Shown here: positions 1 through 12,005 of the stretch, in pieces
Position numbering within the stretch: the first letter of the stretch is position 1
How the letters are laid out: every line of letters starts with the position of its first letter
Origin: Albifimbria verrucaria
Taxonomy: Eukaryota; Ascomycota; Sordariomycetes; Hypocreales; Stachybotryaceae
Direction: 5' to 3'
NCBI GenBank assembly: GCA_020081605.1
Contig: JAHREC010000049.1
Coordinates: 1,426,001 to 1,490,000, forward strand
DNA length: 64,000 nucleotides
The notes under the pieces: generated by a model
Told to the model about the DNA's origin: nothing
What the model saw: the letters and a program-made list of their open reading frames with translations, nothing else
The model's database searches: none
Made by a program: the position numbers and the translations under genes

Positions 1-1
1 C

Positions 2-3000
2 TACGACATGCTTGGCGATGACCTGCCGAGATGGCTCGAGTGTCTTCAGGACATCCGTAAAGTCCGGACGACGTTTGATACACAGGAGCTTAGTCGATCA
101 TTCGGTCACCTCACTATTGACTATGACCAAGTCCAAACCAAGGTGAACGCCAAGTACGACCAGTGGCAACACGAGATTCTTATCAAGTTTGCCGGCCGCC
201 TTGGCAATCGCATGCGAGATGTCCATGCAGAGATCGAAAAGGCTCGTAAGCATCTCGAAGGACAGAGCTCTGACACTTCATCCACAGCTCAAGCCGTGCA
301 GTTCATCACAGCTGTTCAGAGTTGCAAGCGTAACGTCAAGGCTTGGGCGCCAGAGATTGACATGTTCCGCCAAGGACAGTCGACCCTTGTGAGGCAACGA
401 TATCACTTCCCTAATGACTGGCTGCACATCGAGCAGATCGATAGTCAGTGGGAGGCCCTCAAGGAGATTTTGGAGAAGAAGGCCAAGATCATGGATGACA
501 ATGCGGACGTCATGCGTGCAAACATCCTGGCTCAAGACAAGGCTGTGAGCGAGAAGATAGCAGAGATTGCCGCTCAATGGAACGAAGAGAAGCCGGTTTC
601 CGGTACTATCCAGCCAGACGTCGCCTCAGTCACCCTGACCTCGTTCGAAACGCGCATCACTAGCCTCCAGGACCGCCTTCAAGAACTTATCAAGGCCAAG
701 GAAGCTCTGGAGATGCCAGTGGGCGCAGACAACACGCTCGACGCTACTCTTGAGGAGGTGAGAGACTTCCAATCGGTGTGGTCCAGTCTCTCGACTATCT
801 GGTCCAGCCTCAACGAGACGAGGGATATTCTGTGGACGGCAGTTCAACCACGTAAAATAAGGGCCAAGGTTGACGATCTCATCAAGAGTACGAAGGAGAT
901 GCCCAGCAGGATGCGTCAATACGCGGCGTTTGAGCATGTGCAGGGTGTTCTGCGTGGCTTCTTGAAAGTTAACCCTATCCTCTCTGATCTGAAGTCCGAT
1001 GCTATTCGCGAGCGCCACTGGCATAAGATTTACAAGCAAATTAAGCCTAACAAACGATTCTCGCCGAGCTCCATGACCCTTGGCGATGTCTGGGACCTCA
1101 ATCTCGTCGCAACTGAGGTCATTGTCAAAGACATTATTGCTCAAGCACAGGGTGAGATGGCTCTGGAAGAGTTCCTCAAGCAGGTTCGTGAAACTTGGCA
1201 GAACTATGCCCTCGAAATGGTCAACTACCAGAACAAGTGTCGTCTTATCCGTGGTTGGGACGACCTTTTCGCCAAGTGCAGCGAGAACTTGAACTCATTA
1301 CAAGCGATGAAGCATTCGCCGTACTACAAGGAGTTTGAGGAGGAAGCTGTCTCTTGGGAGGATAAGCTGAACCGTGTTCACGTTTTGTTTGATGTATGGA
1401 TTGATGTCCAGCGCCAATGGGTCTATCTTGAAGGAGTGTTCACCGGAAATGCTGATATCAAGCACCTTTTGCCTATCGAGTCGGGCCGTTTCCAGAACAT
1501 CAACAGCGAATTCTTGTCCGTCATGAAGAAGGCCAACAAGACGCCTTACGTGCTTGACGTTCTGAACATTCCTAATGCCCAGAAGTCCTTGGAACGTTTA
1601 GCAGAGATGTTGAACAAGATCCAAAAGGCTCTTGGTGAATACCTGGAGAAGGAGAGAGTTTCCTTCCCCGTTTCTACTTTGTGGGAGACGAAGATCTCCT
1701 GGAGATGATTGGTAACAGCAACGACACGCTGCGTATCGCTAAGCACTTCAAGAAGATGTTTGCTGGTTTGTCCGGCCTTGTTATGGATGATGAGACTGTC
1801 ATTTCTGGCTTTTCCTCAAAGGAAGGCGAGGTTGTTCGACTGAAGAAGGAGATTTCTCTTGCCAAAACACCAAGAATCAACGACTGGTTGACTCTTCTAG
1901 AGAATGGAATGAAGTCAACTCTCGCAGAGCTGCTCGTGGAAGCCGTGGCTGTGTACCAGCCTATTTTTGAGTCTGAAAGTATCGAAAGCGCAACTTTGAA
2001 TGACTTCATGACCAACTTCCCCAGTCAAGTTGTCGTATTGGCTACTCAAGTAGTTTGGACCACCGCTGTAGAGAATTGCCTCGTCGAAGGAGGCAAGACT
2101 CTGCAGGCGCTCTTTGAAAGAGAAGTGCAGGTTCTGCGTGTACTTGCGGATACCGTGCTTGGCGATCTGGAGGTCATACAGCGAAAGAAGTGCGAGCAAC
2201 TGATTACAGAATGTGTCCACCAACGCGATGTCATTGAGAAGCTGATGAACGTGAATGCCGACACACCAAGCCACTATCTCTGGCAGCTCCAGATGCGCTA
2301 TGTGTACAATCCCGAAGGCGGCGATTTCCTCAACCGTCTCCATGTTCAGATGGCCAATGCTACACTCAACTATGGTTTCGAATATCTTGGTGTTCCTGAT
2401 CGTCTGGTCCGAACTCCTCTTACGGATCGTTGTTTCCTCACCCTCACACAGGCTCTGTGCCAGCGACTTGGAGGTTCGCCTTATGGCCCAGCCGGAACTG
2501 GTAAAACGGAGTCTGTCAAAGCTTTGGGTCTGCAGCTGGGAAGATTTACACTTGTCTTCTGCTGTGATGACACTTTCGACTTCCAGGCCATGGGCCGAAT
2601 TTTCCTTGGTATTTGCCAAGTGGGTGCGTGGGGTTGTTTCGATGAATTCAACCGTCTTGAAGAGAGAATTTTGTCCGCCGTTTCGCAGCAGATTCAGAAC
2701 ATTCAGCTTGGTCTCAAGCAAGGTAGCGTTGACGACTCTTCGCAAATCGAGTTGGTTGGCCGTCAACTCCGCGTCAACGAGAACACCGGTATCTTTATCA
2801 CCATGAACCCTGGCTATGCTGGTCGTTCCAACTTGCCAGATAACTTGAAGAAGCTCTTCCGTAGTGTGGCCATGTCCAAGCCCGACAAGGAGCTCATTGC
2901 CGAGGTCATGCTGTACTCGCAAGGTTTCAACCAAGCCAAGCAACTCTCTAAGCACACCGTGCCCTTTTTCGACCAGTGCTCTGGCAAGTTATCAAAGCAA

Positions 3001-6000
3001 GCGCATTACGATTTCGGTCTGCGTGCTCTGAAGAGTGTGCTCGTCAGCTCGGGTGGTCTCAAGCGTGCGCGACTCCAAGACGGCAACCTTGGTGCTGAAG
3101 AGGTTGTCGAGCCGGAGATTATCGTACAGAGCATTCGCGAAACAATTGCCCCCAAGCTCATCAAGTCTGATGTCGACATCATGATGACAATCGAGAACGA
3201 TTGCTTCCTGGCGTGCAGTATGTACCTGCTAATCTCCAAGCGCTGGAAGATGCTCTGCGTACCCTGGCTGCCGAACGTCACCTCGTGGTAACAGACCTTT
3301 GGATGACCAAGGTTCTGCAACTGTACCAGATTCAAAAGATTCACCATGGTGTCATGATGGTGGGTAATTCGGGTACAGGAAAGTCAGCAGCCTGGAGACT
3401 CTTATTGGATGCCCTCCAAAAGGTTGAAGGTGTGGAGGGTGTGTCCCATGTTATCGACTCCAAGGTTATGTCGAAGGAGGCACTCTACGGTAACTTGGAC
3501 TCCACTACACGCGAGTGGACAGATGGTCTCTTCACCAGTATCTTGCGAAAGATTGTGGACAACTTGCGAGGTGAAGACTCAAAGCGACACTGGATTGTCT
3601 TTGATGGTGACGTCGATCCCGAATGGGTCGAGAACTTGAACAGTGTGCTTGACGATAATAAGCTACTTACATTGCCTAACGGTGAGCGTCTCAACCTGCC
3701 GCCGAACGTGCGAATTATGTTTGAAGTCGAGACACTCAAATATGCGACACTCGCTACTGTTAGTCGATGTGGTATGGTTTGGTTCAGCGAAGATACTGTG
3801 TCACCGGGCATGATGGTGACGCACTACCTCGACAGCCTTCGCAGCGTTCCCTTTGAGGAGCTGGACGAGGACAGCCTTACCACTGGCCAAAGCCCTGCCA
3901 AGACGCTGGCTGTGCAGAGTCAAGCTGCAGACCTTCTTAAGGCATTCTTGACGTCGGATGACTTTATCATTCAGGCGCTTGAACGTGCAAGAGGATATAA
4001 CCACATCATGGAGTTCACCGTCGCTCGTGTTCTGACGACGCTGTTCTCGCTTCTGAACAAGTCTGTTCGAGATATGATCGAGTACAATGCACAGCACTCG
4101 GACTTCCCGCTAGAGCCAGAGCAGATGGAGGCTTTCGTCTCCAAGAAGCTCCTTTTAGCACTTGTTTGGGCATTTACGGGTGATTGCCCCTCAATGACCG
4201 TAAAGCGTATGGTGACGATGTGTGCGCTTTGGCTAGCTTTGGCTCACCTCCTCTTGATGGTTCCAGCTCACTTATTGACTTCAATGTCACTCTCCCTAGG
4301 GCTGAGTGGACGTCGTGGCAGAACCAGGTGCCTACCATTGAGGTCAACACCCACTCCATTGTGCAGACAGATGTGGTCATTCCCACGCTTGATACTGTTC
4401 GCCATGAAGATGTGCTATACTCATGGCTCGCTGAACATAAGCCTCTCCTGCTCTGTGGACCTCCAGGTTCCGGTAAAACAATGACGCTGTTCAGCGCTCT
4501 CCGCAAGTTGCCCAACATGGAAGTTGTAGGCCTCAACTTTTCTAGTGCGACAACACCAGATCTGCTCATCAAGACATTTGAGCAATACTGTGAATACAAG
4601 AAGACCCTGAACGGCGTTATGCTGTCTCCAACACAGATTGGTCGCTGGTTGGTTGTTTTCTGTGATGAAATCAACTTGCCTGCACCAGACAAGTACGCTA
4701 CGCAGAGAGCTATCTCGTTCCTGCGTCAGCTCGTTGAGCACAATGGTTTCTGGAGAACTTCTGATAAGTCCTGGGTCACTCTTGACCGCATTCAGTTTGT
4801 TGGTGCTTGTAACCCGCCGACCGATGCGGGACGTACGCCTCTCGGTGCTCGATTCCTGCGTCATGCCCCTCTTATCATGGTCGATTACCCTGGCGAGCTG
4901 TCACTGAACCAGATTTATGGCACATTTAACTCTGCTGTCCTGAAGATTGTACCATCCCTTCGTGGGTACGCAGAAGCGCTGACCCACGCTATGGTCCGCT
5001 TCTACCTTGAATCTCAACAGCGGTTCACGCCAAAGATCCAACCCCACTATGTCTACAGTCCTCGTGAGTTGACAAGATGGGTACGTGGTGTATATGAAGC
5101 GATCAAACCTTTGGAAAGCCTATCAATTGAAGGTCTCGTTCGCATTTGGGCTCACGAAGCGCTGCGTTTGTTCCAGGATCGTCTTGTGGCTGAGGACGAG
5201 AGAAAGTGGACGGACGAATCCGTGCGACGTATCGCTCTTGAGTACTTCCCCAACATTGACGAGGAGAAGGCTCTTGGCGGCCCTATTCTTTTCTCCAACT
5301 GGCTGTCAAAGAACTACGTTCCTGTGGACCGCGAACAGCTGCGTGAGTTCGTAAAGGCTAGACTCAAGACTTTCTGCGAGGAAGAGGTTGACGTGCCCCT
5401 GATCCTTTTCAATGACGTCTTGGAGCACGTTCTACGTATTGATCGCGTCTTCAGACAACCTCAAGGTCATTTGATTCTGATTGGTGTCAGTGGCAGTGGT
5501 AAAACGACACTGTCGCGATTCGTCGCATGGATGAACGGTCTCAAGGTCTTCCAAATCAAGGTTCATGGCAAATACTCTGGCGAAGACTTTGACGAGGATT
5601 TGCGAGATGTCCTTCGCCGATGTGGTTGCAAGGGCGAGAAGATCTGCTTCATCATGGACGAGGCCAATGTTCTCGACTCTGGGTTCCTGGAGCGAATGAA
5701 CACTTTGCTTGCCAACGCAGAGGTCCCTGGTCTTTTCGAAGGGGACGACTACGCGGCGCTCATGACGGCGTGCAAGGAGGGTGCACAGCGACAGAACTTG
5801 CATCTCGACTCACCAGAGGAATTGTACAAATGGTTCACTCAACAGATTGTGAACAACCTCCACGTTGTTTTCACGATGAACCCGCCAGAAGATGGTCTGT
5901 CTTCCAAGGCGGCGACAAGTCCTGCCTTGTTCAACCGTTGTGTTCTCAACTGGTTCGGTGACTGGTCAGACCAGGCCCTGTTCCAAGTTGGTCATGAGCT

Positions 6001-9000
6001 AACGCATTCAATCGATCTTGACAAGAGCAACTTTGCAGCTCCGGATACCATCCCTGTTGCCTATCGTGGTCTGAACTTGCCGCCCTCACACCGTGAAACG
6101 GTGGTCAACTCCATGGTGTACATCCACTACTCCCTGCAACGGTACAATGAAAAGCTCCTGAAACAGCAGGGTAAGATCACGTTCTTGACACCACGCCACT
6201 TCCTCGACTTTGTCGGTCAATATGTCAAGCTGTATACCGAGAAGCGCGAGGATCTGGAGGAGCAACAGCGTCACTTGAACGTTGGTTTGGAGAAGCTGAG
6301 AGACACTGTCGACAAGGTTCGCGATCTACGTGTGAGCCTCGCAGAGAAGAAGACGCAGCTAGAGCAGAAAGATGCGGAGGCCAACGAGAAACTCCAGCGC
6401 ATGGTCGCTGACCAGAGAGAGGCAGAGCAGAGGAAGAATACTTCTCTGGAGATTCAGGCAGCTTTGGAGAAGCAGGAAGCTGAAGTCGCATCACGAAGAA
6501 AGGTTGTGTTGGAGGATCTCGCCAAGGCTGAGCCGGCCGTCGAAGAGGCAAAGGCCAGTGTCAGCAACATCAAGAGACAGCATCTTACAGAAGTGCGATC
6601 CATGGGTAACCCGCCTCAAGGTGTCAGGCTTGCCCTTGATGCTGTCTGCACATTGCTAGGGCACAAGATCAACGACTGGAAGGCAGTGCAGGCAGTCGTG
6701 CGCAGGGATGATTTCATTGCCAGCATTATCATGTTCGACAACGCGAAGATGATGACCAAGCTGCTGAGAAACAAGATGCGCAACGATTTCTTGTCAAACC
6801 CCGAGTTCACCTTTGAGAAGGTCAACCGAGCGTCCAAGGCGTGTGGTCCCCTAGTGCAGTGGGTGACGGCGCAAGTCAACTATTCCGATATTTTGGACCG
6901 CGTTGGACCTCTCAAGGAAGAGGTTGGCAAACTTGAGGAAGAAGCTCTGCAGACCAAGGCCAATGCAAAGGCTGTGGAGAACACTATCGAAGCGCTCGAG
7001 TCTAGCATCAACACATATAAGACCGAGTACGCAGCTCTCATCAGTGAGACACAGGCCATCAAGGCAGAAATGTCAAAGGTTCAATTCAAGGTCGATCGCA
7101 GTGTCCGACTGCTTGATAGTCTGTCGTCTGAGCGAACACGTTGGGAAGAGGGCAGTACATCCTTCGAGACCCAGATCAGCACACTGGTGGGTGATGTGCT
7201 CGTTGCCGCAGCATTCCTCGCCTATTCTGGTTTCTACGACCAGACATTCCGCAAGTCTATGATGGACGATTGGTGCCATCAACTCCATCTTTCCGGAATC
7301 CAGTTTAAGTCACCGAACCCGGTCACTGAGTATCTTTCGACAGCCGATGAGCGTCTTGGCTGGCAGGAGAATTCGCTCCCTGTGGACGATCTGTGCACGG
7401 AGAATGCAATCATCCTCAAGCGCTTCAACCGCTACCCGCTTATCATTGACCCATCTGGTAGGGTTACCGATTTCCTCCAGAAGGAATGCAAGGATCGTCG
7501 CTTGACCGTCACAAGCTTCCTGGATGACACCTTCACCAAGCAACTGGAGAGTTCGTTACGATTCGGAAACCCCATCCTCATTCAAGATGCGGAACATCTA
7601 GACCCCATCCTGAACCATGTCTTGAACAAGGAGTACCAGCGTACTGGCGGCCGTGTTCTCATCCAACTAGGCAAACAGGAGATTGATTTCTCTCCCTCGT
7701 TCAGACTCTACCTGTCTACTCGGGACCCATCTGCAACTTTTGCACCCGATATCTGCAGTCGTACCACATTTGTCAACTTTACAGTTACGCAGAGCAGTTT
7801 GCAGACGCAATCTCTCAACGATGTCCTCAAGTCTGAGCGTCCTGATGTCGATGAGAGACGATCCAACTTGATCAAACTTCAAGGAGAGTTCAAGATTCAC
7901 TTGCGACAGCTGGAGAAGCAGCTGCTACAGGCCCTCAACGAGTCACGAGGCAATATCCTCGACGACGACAACGTCATTGAGACTCTTGAGAAGCTCAAGA
8001 CTGAGGCCGCGGAGATTTCTGACAAGATGCGCAACACAGAGGGTGTCATGGCCGAAGTGGAAGAAATTACCCAGCAGTACAGCGTGATTGCCAAATCTTG
8101 TAGCGCTGTGTTTGCTGTTCTGGAGCAGTTACACTACCTCAACCACTTCTATCAGTTCTCACTCCAGTATTTCTTGGACATTTTCCACTCGGTACTTCAT
8201 GGAAACAAGAACCTGGGCAGCGAGACTAATCATAATGTCCGTCGTGACATTATTGTCAAGGACCTTTTGTCAACACTTTCAAGCGTACATCGTTGGGTCT
8301 GCTTCAGAGAGACCGCATTACTCTGGGAATGCTTCTCGCACAAGCTTCTCCCTACAAGATGGACAAGTCCCTTATCGATGTCATCCTTGATAATAGGGTC
8401 GACGGCAAAGATCTCTCATCGAACCCCGAGTCACGGGACGAAGCGTTTGCCGATGCAAGAAAGCTTAGCGCTGTCAAGGATAAAATCGATGCCGTTTCCT
8501 CAAGCGACTGGGACAAGTTCTTCTCGGAAGAATTGGCCGAGAACTTTGTTCCTCAGATCTGGGCTGAAGAAACTGACGCTACAGACCGCGCTCTTCTCTC
8601 GCTCGTTTTGATTAAGCTCTTCCGTTTGGATCGATTCGTTCCCGCTGCCGAACGCTTCGTTGTTGAGGTCTTCGGTTCTTCCATGTTTGAGGTTGTTGAA
8701 GACTTGAAGGAGACGGTGGATCAGGTGTCTGCTACTCTGCCAATTTCCTTGGTATCGAGCCCCGGCTTTGATGCCAGTTACAAGGTTGACAACCTGGTTG
8801 AGAGGCTGAACGTTAGGTGCACAAACATAGCCATGGGTTCCAACGAAGGACTCGCCAGCGCCGACAAAGCCATCAGCAATGCGGCCCAGACTGGCTTCTG
8901 GGTTCTTGTCAAGAACGTCCATCTTGCACCGACGTGGCTCCAGAGTCTCGAGAAGCGCATGGAGTCTCTTAACCCTCACAACAACTTCCGCTTGTTCTTG

Positions 9001-9745
9001 TCTATGGAGTCCAGCCCTAAGATACCTGTCAATTTCCTGCGCGCATCCCGTGTGCTCATGTATGAGCAGCCTGCTGGTATCAGAGCAAACATGAAGGACT
9101 CAATGTCATCACTATCCAACCGTGCTGGACGAAGCCCGGTAGAGAGGGCGCGACTGTACCTTCTGATCTCCTTCCTACATGCAGTTATACAGGAGAGGTT
9201 GCGATATGCACCCAACCTTGGATGGAAGGGCTTCTGGGAGTTCAACGACAGTGACGTAAGTTTATATTCTCTGTCCGGCACTCAAATAAAGCTAACCATT
9301 ATATAGTACGAATGTTCTGCTTTCATTGCGGATGTATGGGTCGAGGGCGTAGCGGGTAACCGAACCAATATCGCACCTCAGAACATCCCTTGGGAGATGA
9401 TTAGATATCTGGTTACTGAGACCTATGGTGGTAAGGTCGACGATGAGGAGATTTCAAACTCCTGGGCCAGCTGGTGTCTTCATTCCTTACTCCCTCAGCA
9501 TACGAGGTCGACCACAAGCTCGTCGACGGGCCTGACGGAGGCCTGCTTGTCCCTTCTGGCACCACACTTCAGGATTTCAACGCCTGGGTTCACAAGCTAC
9601 CTGAGCGCGAGCCCCTACTTACCTTGGCTTGCCTGCAAACGCAGAGAAGCTGCTGCTCATCGGACTCGGCCGCAGCCTTGTTGGTAACTTGAGAAAGGTG
9701 ACGGAGTTGCTAGACGAAGGAGAGCAGCTCGTAACCGAGTCATAG
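2..9745 (+). CDS. Cytoplasmic dynein heavy chain (5' partial, frames broken)
   Basis: Motor subunit of cytoplasmic dynein, which moves cargo and nuclei toward microtubule minus ends in hyphae. The reading frame is already open at base 2, and about 3,233 codons are present. The N-terminal part, roughly a quarter of a usual ~4,300-residue chain, lies outside the window. Visible in order: tail/linker (2-2400); AAA1 P-loop GPAGTGKT near 2484-2510; AAA2 GNSGTGKS near 3362-3385; AAA3 GPPGSGKT near 4456-4480; AAA4 GVSGSGKT near 5482-5505; stalk coiled coils at about 6240-6590 and 6900-7160 flanking the microtubule-binding tip; AAA5, AAA6 and the C-terminal domain. One intron, 9256-9306 (phase 0); stop at 9743-9745. 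Six one-base losses in homopolymers break the frame, at C 1666-1669, C 3207-3208, C 4187-4190, T 8277-8279, G 9447-9448 and C 9612-9615. In each case the protein resumes in the next frame with no residues lost, so I read this as one intact gene (nudA/ro-1 type). Confidence 0.97.
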
Positions 9746-10487
9746 AGGAGACGAGGCTGGTAAAAGCTCTGCATACAAGGGCTGGATTTCTTTCTATAGT
9801 ATTTCCTTTGTTATTTGCTTGGACTCAGATGTGCGGGCGTACCCCATATGGTACCACTGGCGGCGCTTTTCGTGTTGAGAGACTCAGAATTGGTCGAGGA
9901 GTAATCCTTTTCACTGATACCCTAAGATTAAGACTGCATCCCTTTCTTTACCTAGTTGGTTTTGTGTTTTTGTCTTCAGTATAAATACATATCATTGTAA
10001 TAACCCGAGTGTTTTGTGCTTTCATTTCTTCATTTGATTCAATTGCTTCAAGAGATGAGAGAGTCGCCAATGGTTGCGGTTTGGAAAGGGTACTATAAAA
10101 CACTGCAAAAGAGACAGAAGTAGAACCTTCTCTGTACCAACAAGTTAATATTTGTTTGAGGCATAATTTAGAAACTAATAATCTGATACTGCAATATTCT
10201 CACTGTGCAGCCACACGCATCTTTGTTCTCTATCCTTCGTTCTGAGCTGAACTACGAATGTTGAGCAGAGATGGAAAGGACACTGAAGAAAGCAAGAGGC
10301 TAGGTAAAGTCCTAGAGAAACACGAAGTTAGATTGACTTGCATATTGATACAATAAGAATACGAATACACATAGGATGATACACTTAAGGAAATCTATTT
10401 GTTTGATGACTTTATCCGAAGCCTCAAGTGATAATACATAACCAAATGCATAGAAAACTCCAAGTCCTTCTTTATACAAGTACCTAG
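9746..10487. other. Intergenic, tail-to-tail between dynein and Clr5 genes
   Basis: Both flanking genes end here, so this should hold the two 3' untranslated regions. It is relatively AT-rich. I see no coding segment or RNA gene. Confidence 0.6.
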
Positions 10488-12005
10488 CTAATAGTTCGTT
10501 CCATCAATATTGACTTTTGGGACATTGAGCTCCACACAGAGCGCTGAAGAGATGTATGCCCGTGTTTTTGGTATATATTCTGCCTCGAACTTCTCGTCCT
10601 GATCATTCTCGTGGACAGGTTCGTGCAACCAAGTTGACACTTGCAGAAAATATGCCCAAAGCTTCTTCTCTGGCCATTCCGCCATGACTGTGGCGTTTGC
10701 GAATGCACGCTGGTGGACTTTGGCGAAGCCGCTTTGTTCTTCGGCGTAGAAGGTTGGGGAGAAGGCGGTATTTGTAGATATGGGATTGACAGCAATCATC
10801 CAGCTGACCGTGAGGAGCAACTCGGTAGGCGAAATGCCTAACTCGGCTTTGCATTGATTGCACCAAGGTGGGAGGAGTCATTCTGAAGCAGGACGCTGTG
10901 CGAGGCGTGCCAGAGCGCACAGAACAGTTGGATGTTATCTCGGAGACGGTGATGGGAGCTCTCAGCATAGAAATTGTTTACGTTTTGAGGTAGGTATAGG
11001 CTGTGCTTTAGCTGCTCCTGACACCAGACGATGCAGGAACGAAGCGAAGAAGACGCTATATGGTTATTCTGCGGTGAAACCTCGCAAAGTAGTTGTTTCG
11101 AGAGGAACTGCAGCAGCAACTGATGTGTAAGGCGCGTAGAACGAGAGTTTGTAGAGTGGTCAATCTTGCGAAGGATGTATGCGAGAAATTGAAAAGTGAC
11201 AATAGAGCGGTCCCCGGAGAGTTGCACCACATCGTTGAGCATACCATTTGTGAGGAGACTAGATGATATATCGTTCAGGCACTGCGCATTTGTATCTTCG
11301 ACTGCAGTCCCGCTGCGCTCTCTGACGTAAACTTCCAGTATAGATAGTAGAAGAGGATCAATGGTGCTATCCAGTCTAGGGCGACACTGGTCGATCAAGG
11401 CAATGACCCTTCGGGCGTCATCTGGCTGTTGGACAGAGCGTGCGCACGAAATGAGCAAGTCGTCTCTGTCTACAGCGTCGATGAGCGGCGTAGCCAGTGT
11501 AGCGTGTAAGAGCTCAACGTAAAGCTCGAAGGCGAGGTAGTCGTCGGCGACAGCAGCGCAGAAGTCGGCAATGAGCCTCTTATGCGATATGTTGACAAGA
11601 CCTGACTCTGCATCTAGGGAAGTATCCACGCCGGGTTGGATGGTATCGACGGTGTCTGTGGTATTGGTACTGGTCTGGGGCGCAGGGGTGTGGCTGTCCT
11701 TTGATCTGTATTTGTGAATATTCCAGGTCTCGAACTTGTAGACGAGCTGACGTTTTCTAAGAACATTTGAGCCTGTGTATATGTATTTACACTGGAAGAC
11801 ATGCATACGTTACGTGAAATCCGAGCTCATCTCTCAGTACCTGGCGGACGACTTTCAAGCTATTCTCCTCGTACAGTTCGCAAATATAATCCTTGTGCTT
11901 CTCCCACTCCTCGGATTTGATTGGGCTTGCTCTGGGGGCTCTAGAGGCGCTGGAGCTGGAGCTGGAGCCCCGTGCGTGCTCTGGTTGACGCTGGTTATTG
12001 GCCAT
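10488..12005 (-). CDS. Clr5-domain protein, function unknown
   Basis: Exon 1 (12005-11809) and the start of exon 2 together encode a fungal Clr5 domain at about residues 30-80: a W-x-x-H-K-x-x-I-x-x-L-Y start, then GFHVT, then a K-F-E-T-W-N-I-H-K-Y end. The intron at 11808-11757 splits the domain and restores the GFHVT-KRQLVY reading. Clr5 domains are named from a fission yeast silencing factor and often sit at the N-terminus of otherwise uncharacterised fungal proteins. The rest (11756-10488) is a helix-rich region without a domain I recognise, with a late W-C-N-Q-C segment near 10860. One base appears to be missing around 10869-10880: the frame that stops at 10838 continues in the next frame to a stop at 10488. 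With that base the protein is 488 residues, starting at the S-rich MANNQRQ N-terminus. The role (nuclear or silencing factor) is inferred only from the domain name. An intron in place of the frameshift is possible. Confidence 0.75.

Noticed and set aside
1915..2955. 346-codon open frame on the minus strand
   Set aside because: It lies opposite the AAA1 region of dynein, has no family motif, and is a shadow of the sense codons.
1600..9650. Programmed ribosomal frameshifting in dynein
   Set aside because: No shared slippery site or downstream structure, and the same kind of break occurs in unrelated genes.
1..9745. Dynein as a pseudogene because six frames are needed
   Set aside because: Each break is a single missing base in a run with perfectly resumed conserved sequence, there are no internal stops otherwise, and neighbouring essential genes show the same pattern.
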